From assembly GCF_900186865.1 (NCBI RefSeq), contig NZ_LT906480.1, forward strand, positions 4,871,001-4,935,000: a stretch of DNA of 64,000 nt. The letters are read 5' to 3'. Shown here in pieces: positions 59,183-64,000 of this stretch (within the stretch, counting starts at the first letter, position 1; each line of letters opens with the position of its first letter). The DNA comes from Stenotrophomonas maltophilia. Lineage in GTDB: Bacteria; Pseudomonadota; Gammaproteobacteria; Xanthomonadales; Xanthomonadaceae. The notes under the pieces are model-generated. The model saw only the letters and a list, made by a program, of their open reading frames with translations, searched no databases and was not told the origin of the DNA. The position numbers and the translations under genes are program-made.

Positions 59183-60033
59183 GTCTGCAACCGTTTGAAC
59201 TGGAGGTCGGTGGCGCGCGCGTCGCCGGCCTGCGCAACCACGGCGATGGCCCGCGCGTGCTGGCCCTGCACGGCTGGCTCGACAACGCGGCCAGCTTCGT
59301 GCCGCTGGCGCCGCATCTGTCGTCGCTGCAGCTGGTTACCATCGACCTGCCCGGTCATGGCCACAGCGCGCATCTGCCGGCCGGTGCCAGCTACACCACG
59401 GCCGCCGCGATCTGCCACGTGCTCGACGTCGCCGATGCACTGGGCTGGGACCGCTTCAACCTGCTCGGCCATTCGATGGGTGCCGGCATCGCCAGCCTCA
59501 CCGCCTCGGTCAGTGATCGCGTCGAGCGCCTGGTGGCGATCGAAGCGCTCGGCGGCCTGCGCGGCCCCGAGGAAGAAACCGCCAACCGCCTGCGCGAGCA
59601 TGTGAATGCCACGCGCGCACTGGCACGCAAGCAGCTGCGCGTGTTCCCCGACCTCGCCGCGCCGATCCGCGCACGGATGATGACCAACCAGCTCAGCGAG
59701 CACTGTGCACGGCTGCTGGTCGAGCGCGGCGTGGAACCGGTCGAGGGTGGCTACCGCTGGTGCAGCGATCCGCGCCTGATGCTGCCCACTGCGATCCGTC
59801 TCAGCGAAGGCCAGATCGACAACCTGCTGCAGGCCATAGCCTGCCCGACGCAGGTGATCTATGCCACGCCAGCGCAGTCCTACTACCCCGAGCCGATGCG
59901 CAGCGATCGCCTGCAGCACCTGCGCGATGGGCGGTTGGCGGTGTTTCCCGGCAACCATCACCTGCACATGGAAGATCCGGAACAGATCGCAGGCGTGATC
60001 CTGCGCTTCTTCAGCAACGACAACGCGGGCTGA
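59179..60033 (+). CDS. Alpha/beta hydrolase
   Basis: A 284-aa serine hydrolase. [20 protein letters not shown] is the oxyanion-hole HGW motif, and [15 protein letters not shown] the nucleophile elbow (GHSMG). The C-terminal [14 protein letters not shown] carries the catalytic His. The first residues ([18 protein letters not shown]) fit the esterase/hydrolase group close to MhpC and Serhl. The substrate is unknown. Translationally coupled to hemH. Confidence 0.9.
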   Translation: MSLQPFELEVGGARVAGLRNHGDGPRVLALHGWLDNAASFVPLAPHLSSLQLVTIDLPGHGHSAHLPAGASYTTAAAICHVLDVADALGWDRFNLLGHSMGAGIASLTASVSDRVERLVAIEALGGLRGPEEETANRLREHVNATRALARKQLRVFPDLAAPIRARMMTNQLSEHCARLLVERGVEPVEGGYRWCSDPRLMLPTAIRLSEGQIDNLLQAIACPTQVIYATPAQSYYPEPMRSDRLQHLRDGRLAVFPGNHHLHMEDPEQIAGVILRFFSNDNAG

Positions 60034-60159
60034 GCAAAGGTATCCGCGCGCTTCACTCTGCGCGTCTGCGGCCGATACATCAGTTGCGGGCCCCTGCGTC
60101 CGCAGCACGCAGGTCCGGTCGGGCCTGCGGCGTGTGTCTGATTCTGCAAGGAAGTCCGC

Positions 60160-60309
60160 ATGCCTGCTCCATTGCACCGTCACCCACAGGATGTGGCCGC
60201 GGTGTCCCGTCTCCGCGTCGCTGATCGCGTCGCATTCCCCGAATTCCCGGCTCGCGCCCTGGTCACGCACTCCTGCGTGCGCCGCGGCGTGGCCGTTGTC
60301 GTCTGCTGA
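60160..60309 (+). CDS. Possible small ORF (49 aa) upstream of the chemoreceptor gene
   Basis: ATG at 60160, preceded by a good Shine-Dalgarno (AAGGAAG, 5-nt spacing). It opens [20 protein letters not shown] and ends [13 protein letters not shown] at 60307-60309. The next start (chemoreceptor) follows 14 bp later with its own AGGAG. Arg-rich, no signal peptide or known domain. It fills the middle of an otherwise empty 290-bp gap (60034-60323) in which I see no repeat or clear terminator. It may be a translated leader or chance in GC-rich DNA; I do not recognise it. Confidence 0.35.
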   Translation: MPAPLHRHPQDVAAVSRLRVADRVAFPEFPARALVTHSCVRRGVAVVVC

Positions 60310-60323
60310 TCCAGGAGTCGCCG

Positions 60324-62429
60324 ATGTCCGTTGCATCCTCCCGTCCCCCCGATACCGCCCGCCTGCCGCACCTGCAGCAGCTCGCGCACCGCGCTGACCG
60401 CCGCCTGCTGATCGGCAGCGCGGTACTGGCCTTGGCTGGCCTGGCGCTGGCCCTGCGCGGCCCGCAGGTGCAGGCCGCCGCGTTGGCGGCCGTCGCCGTG
60501 CTGCCAGCCGCGTGGTTGGGCGGGGCCCAGGCGGGCCGGGCCATCGCCCGCAACGGTCTGGCGTTGCTGTTGTCGCTGCAGCTGGCCGTGTTGTGCGCGA
60601 TCATCAGCCTGTCGCCGGCATTGCCGATTGCCCTGCTGCTGGGCGTGCTGCTGGGCCATCGCGATCGCCTTCCGGTGTGGCTGGCCGGTGGCGTCGGTAC
60701 GCTCGCCCTGCTGGCACCGCTACAGGGCGGTGCCGCGCTGTGGCCGACGCTGCTGCAGGCCGGCATGCTCGCGGGCCTGACCCTGTTCCTCGGCCAGGTC
60801 GCACTGCGCCTTCGGCAGCAGACCGAGGCCCTTGGCCACGGCCCGCGTCGGCTTGCCGCGCTCGCACGCGATATCGCCACCGGTGCCGATCTTGGCGCGC
60901 ATGCCGATACCGGCGCCTATGCGCCGGGTTCACTGGCCCACGCCCTGGCCGACACTGCACGCCACGTGCAGGCCCAGCGTGGGCGCGAAGCCGCGTCACA
61001 TGCCGAGAACGCGCAGATCCGCCAGGCCCTCGATGCCTCGCGCACCGCGATGATGATCGCCGACAACGACCATGTGATCCGCTACGTGAACCGCTCGGTG
61101 GTGGCACTGCTGCGCAACCAGCAGGCGACGTTGCGACAGGCCTTCCCCGATTTCGACGCCGAGCGCCTGGTCGGCAGCAGCATCCATCGTTTCCACGCCA
61201 ACCCGGACCGCATCCGCGCGATCCTCAACGGCCTGCAGGTAGCGCACAACGGCAAGGTGCAGATCGGCCCGGTGCACTTCGCGCAGGTGGTCACACCGGT
61301 GTTCGACGCGCAGGGCGTGCGCCTGGGCTTCGCCGTGGAATGGCATGACCGCACGCATGAGCTCGCGCTGGAGAATGCCGTAGCCGGCATCGTCGCAGCG
61401 GCAGCGGCCGGTGACCTCGACCAGCGCCTGCAGGCCACTGAAGGCGCCAGCTTCCTCGATGGCCTGACCGGTGGCATCAACCAGCTGCTCGATACGCTCG
61501 GCAGCACCGTCAACGAAGTACGGCAGATGCTCTCGGCACTGGCCAACGGCGATCTGGATCGGCGCATGCACGGCGAGTATCACGGCGCCTTCGCTGCCAT
61601 CCAGCGCGATGCCAATGCCACGGCCGGGCAGTTGGCACGCATGGTCGGCCGCATCCAGGAATGCGCGGCGTCGATCAGTACCGCCGCCAGCGAGATTGCC
61701 GCCGGCAACGGCGCGTTGTCCGAGCGCAGCGAGCGCCAGGCAGCGCACCTGCAGGAGACCGCAGCATCGATGGAGGAACTGACCGCCACCGTGCGCCAGA
61801 ACGCCGCCCATGCGCGTGAGGCCAGTGCGTTGGCCGCCTCCACGCAGAACGCTGCCAGTGACGGCAACACGGCCATGCAGCGGGTGGTGGATACCATGCA
61901 GGCCATCGAAGGTGCCTCGAAGCGGATTGGCGACATCACCGGCGTCATCGACGGCATTGCCTTCCAGACCAATATCCTGGCGTTGAACGCAGCGGTGGAG
62001 GCGGCACGCGCCGGCGAGCAGGGCCGAGGCTTTGCCGTGGTGGCCAGCGAGGTGCGCGTGCTGGCGCAGCGTTCGGCGGCGGCCGCACAGGAGATCAGGA
62101 AGCTGATCGACGAAGCGGGCCGGCAGGTGGGCGAAGGTGCCCAGCTGGTGGCCGATGCCGGCCAGCGCATGCAGGGAATTGTCGGCGGCGTGGAGGATGT
62201 CAGCCACCTGATGCGCGAGATTTCCGCGGCGTCGCAGGAGCAGTCGATCGGTATCGAGCAGATCAACCAGACCGTGGTGCAGATGGATCAGGCCACGCAG
62301 CAGAATGCGGCGCTGGTGGAAGAAGCCACCGCTGCCGCACGCGAGCTGCAGAACCAGGCCGGCACATTGACCGAAGCAGTCTCGGTATTCCGCCAGCAGG
62401 AACCGCTCGAGGTCTCGCGGGTCGCCTGA
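60324..62429 (+). CDS. Methyl-accepting chemotaxis protein with PAS domain
   Basis: A 701-aa chemoreceptor. The N-terminal ~170 residues hold about five to six hydrophobic segments with only short loops ([83 protein letters not shown]). A PAS domain follows ([28 protein letters not shown]...[14 protein letters not shown]), then a HAMP-like part ([25 protein letters not shown]). The signalling domain has the hairpin tip [44 protein letters not shown]. No CheB/CheR-binding pentapeptide is seen at the C-terminus. It probably senses an internal or membrane signal through PAS rather than an outside ligand. A strong terminator follows. Confidence 0.92.
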   Translation: MSVASSRPPDTARLPHLQQLAHRADRRLLIGSAVLALAGLALALRGPQVQAAALAAVAVLPAAWLGGAQAGRAIARNGLALLLSLQLAVLCAIISLSPALPIALLLGVLLGHRDRLPVWLAGGVGTLALLAPLQGGAALWPTLLQAGMLAGLTLFLGQVALRLRQQTEALGHGPRRLAALARDIATGADLGAHADTGAYAPGSLAHALADTARHVQAQRGREAASHAENAQIRQALDASRTAMMIADNDHVIRYVNRSVVALLRNQQATLRQAFPDFDAERLVGSSIHRFHANPDRIRAILNGLQVAHNGKVQIGPVHFAQVVTPVFDAQGVRLGFAVEWHDRTHELALENAVAGIVAAAAAGDLDQRLQATEGASFLDGLTGGINQLLDTLGSTVNEVRQMLSALANGDLDRRMHGEYHGAFAAIQRDANATAGQLARMVGRIQECAASISTAASEIAAGNGALSERSERQAAHLQETAASMEELTATVRQNAAHAREASALAASTQNAASDGNTAMQRVVDTMQAIEGASKRIGDITGVIDGIAFQTNILALNAAVEAARAGEQGRGFAVVASEVRVLAQRSAAAAQEIRKLIDEAGRQVGEGAQLVADAGQRMQGIVGGVEDVSHLMREISAASQEQSIGIEQINQTVVQMDQATQQNAALVEEATAAARELQNQAGTLTEAVSVFRQQEPLEVSRVA

Positions 62430-62457
62430 CCCTGGCCTTCCATTCGAGTTTGATCAG

Positions 62458-62485
62458 GACGGCGCCCGCAGGGCGCCGTCTTTTT
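62458..62485 (+). terminator. Terminator after the chemoreceptor gene
   Basis: A perfect 10-bp stem GACGGCGCCC/GGGCGCCGTC with GCA loop is followed by TTTTT, 28 bp after the stop codon. Confidence 0.93.
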
Positions 62486-62502
62486 ATGCGTGACCTGCCC
62501 CT

Positions 62503-62850
62503 GGTAGTGCCGGCCGCTGGCCGGCAACCGATTGCTGTGTGGGCCTGCTGTTGGTAGCGGCCAACCTTGGTTGGCACCGCTGCTCCTCGCAGGGGGTATC
62601 CACGCATGGCGTGGATCTACCGGGCGATGTAATGCCATCGGGTTGCCGGCCAGCGGCCGGCACTACCCGGTGTTTACCGCGCACAAAGTTGCCGGCTGCT
62701 GGCCGGCAATCGATTGCTGTGCGGGCCTGCTGTTGGTAGCGGCCAACCTTGGTTGGCGCCTTGGCTCCTCGCAGAGGGCATCCACACATGGCGTGGATCT
62801 ACCGGGTGATGTAATGCCATCGGGTGCCGGCCAGCGGCCGGCACTACCCG
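62503..62850. repeat. Two direct copies of a ~182-bp unit, each with several SMAG-type hairpins
   Basis: The sequence from the TGCCGGC hairpin and CGATTGCTGTG to the hairpin ending CACTACCCG occurs twice, 182 bp apart (for example TTGGTAGCGGCCAACC at 62551 and 62733). Each unit holds one canonical SMAG, GTAGCGGCCAACCTTGGTTG, the ATCCAC/GTGGATCTAC hairpin, and a mirror SMAG. The units differ at scattered positions. No gene is evident; the block separates the chemoreceptor terminator from the rRNA terminator. Confidence 0.92.
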
Positions 62851-62869
62851 CATTTACTGCGCACAAAGA

Positions 62870-62899
62870 AAAACCCCGCTGCGTTAGCAGCGGGGTTTT
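62870..62899 (-). terminator. rRNA operon terminator
   Basis: A 13-bp perfect stem AAAACCCCGCTGC/GCAGCGGGGTTTT with a 4-nt loop. On the minus strand it ends in TTTTTC, 9 bp after the 5S rRNA. Confidence 0.95.
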
Positions 62900-62908
62900 G
62901 GGTGTAAA

Positions 62909-63025
62909 CCCTGGCGATGACCTACTCTCGCATGGCTTGAGCCACACTACCATCGGCGCAGCTGCGTTTCACTTCCGAGTTCGGGATGGGATCGGGTGGT
63001 TCCACAGCGCTAATTTCACCAGGGA
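62909..63025 (-). rRNA. rrf: 5S ribosomal RNA
   Basis: The minus strand starts CCCTGGTGAAATTAGCGC and ends CATCGCCAGGG, closing the terminal stem. It contains the conserved GGAACCACCCGATCCC, CCGAACTCGGAAGTGAAAC and GATGGTAGTG segments. Ends are set by the terminal helix and may be off by a base or two. Confidence 0.95.
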
Positions 63026-63148
63026 GGCGGTTGGAGCGTCGCCATCCGATACAGCTGGATAAGGCGCCTGCCTCTCATAGTTCTTGTGACGTAGCGTGCA
63101 CTTGGATGCTCTTACGACGCTGTCGTAAAGCCAAGGCAACTTGAGGTT

Positions 63149-64000
<852 letters not shown>

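Noticed and set aside
63026..63148. A tRNA gene in the 23S-5S spacer.
   Set aside because: No cloverleaf or T-loop sequence (GGTTCRANTCC) is visible on either strand in this short spacer.

Overview
The window is a stretch of GC-rich gammaproteobacterial chromosome, almost certainly Stenotrophomonas (S. maltophilia complex). The main sign is the large number of short palindromes that begin with GTAG and form a TGCCGGCC/GGCCGGCA hairpin, singly, as inverted pairs and as tandem arrays. These match the SMAG repeat family described for S. maltophilia. Gene content and gene order also fit the Xanthomonadaceae. I see no prophage, insertion sequence, integron, CRISPR array or defence island. Genes are packed tightly, often with ATGA, TGATG or GTGA overlaps, and the repeats fill most of the longer gaps.

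Layout. 1-5.3 kb (minus): the 5' part of uvrD with an upstream FAD/NAD(P)-binding protein, cardiolipin synthase, and ribosomal genes rpmB-rpmG. 5.3-8.5 kb: a GT1 glycosyltransferase, a short DnaQ-like exonuclease, and a LysR regulator divergent from a RidA-like protein. 8.7-14.8 kb (plus): a CzcI-like small protein followed by a czcCBA-type metal efflux operon. 14.9-19.5 kb (minus): a DUF885 peptidase, a four-copy 146-bp repeat array, and a three-gene operon (UDP-glucuronate 4-epimerase-like, ArnC/DPM1-like GT2, LAB_N membrane protein) that may make and transfer a lipid-linked uronic acid. 19.5-26.2 kb: a Sufu-domain protein, rsmG-parA-parB, a phosphopantetheinyl transferase, a GlsB-type membrane protein, xthA and a coniferyl aldehyde dehydrogenase.

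26.4-37.2 kb is a coherent organic-acid/acetate locus. A DcaP-type porin and an MHS-family symporter are divergent from acs. The CrbR-type response regulator follows acs, and the CrbS-type symporter-fused hybrid kinase lies just beyond. The Mn exporter gene mntP, under a yybP-ykoY riboswitch, sits between regulator and kinase. 37.4-42.9 kb: an S46 dipeptidyl-peptidase and an HscC-type Hsp70 coupled to a membrane-anchored J-like protein. 43-52 kb (minus): tamA-tamB and glyQ-glyS. 52-55.5 kb (plus): a GspE-like ATPase, a class I glutamine amidotransferase and a BPSS1780-type membrane protein. 55.6-58 kb (minus): tatABC preceded by a SYLF protein. 58.2-62.4 kb (plus): hemH, an alpha/beta hydrolase, a possible 49-aa ORF and a PAS-containing chemoreceptor. 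62.5-64 kb: a repeat cluster, then the end of an rRNA operon on the minus strand (terminator, 5S, 3' part of 23S).

Most genes are conserved core genes, and I did not find a clearly new multi-gene system. The most interesting items are the HscC/J-like pair with a degenerate HPD motif, the lipid-linked uronic acid operon, the expanded repeat arrays, SMAG elements that provide the stop codons of two genes, and the arrangement of the acetate locus.
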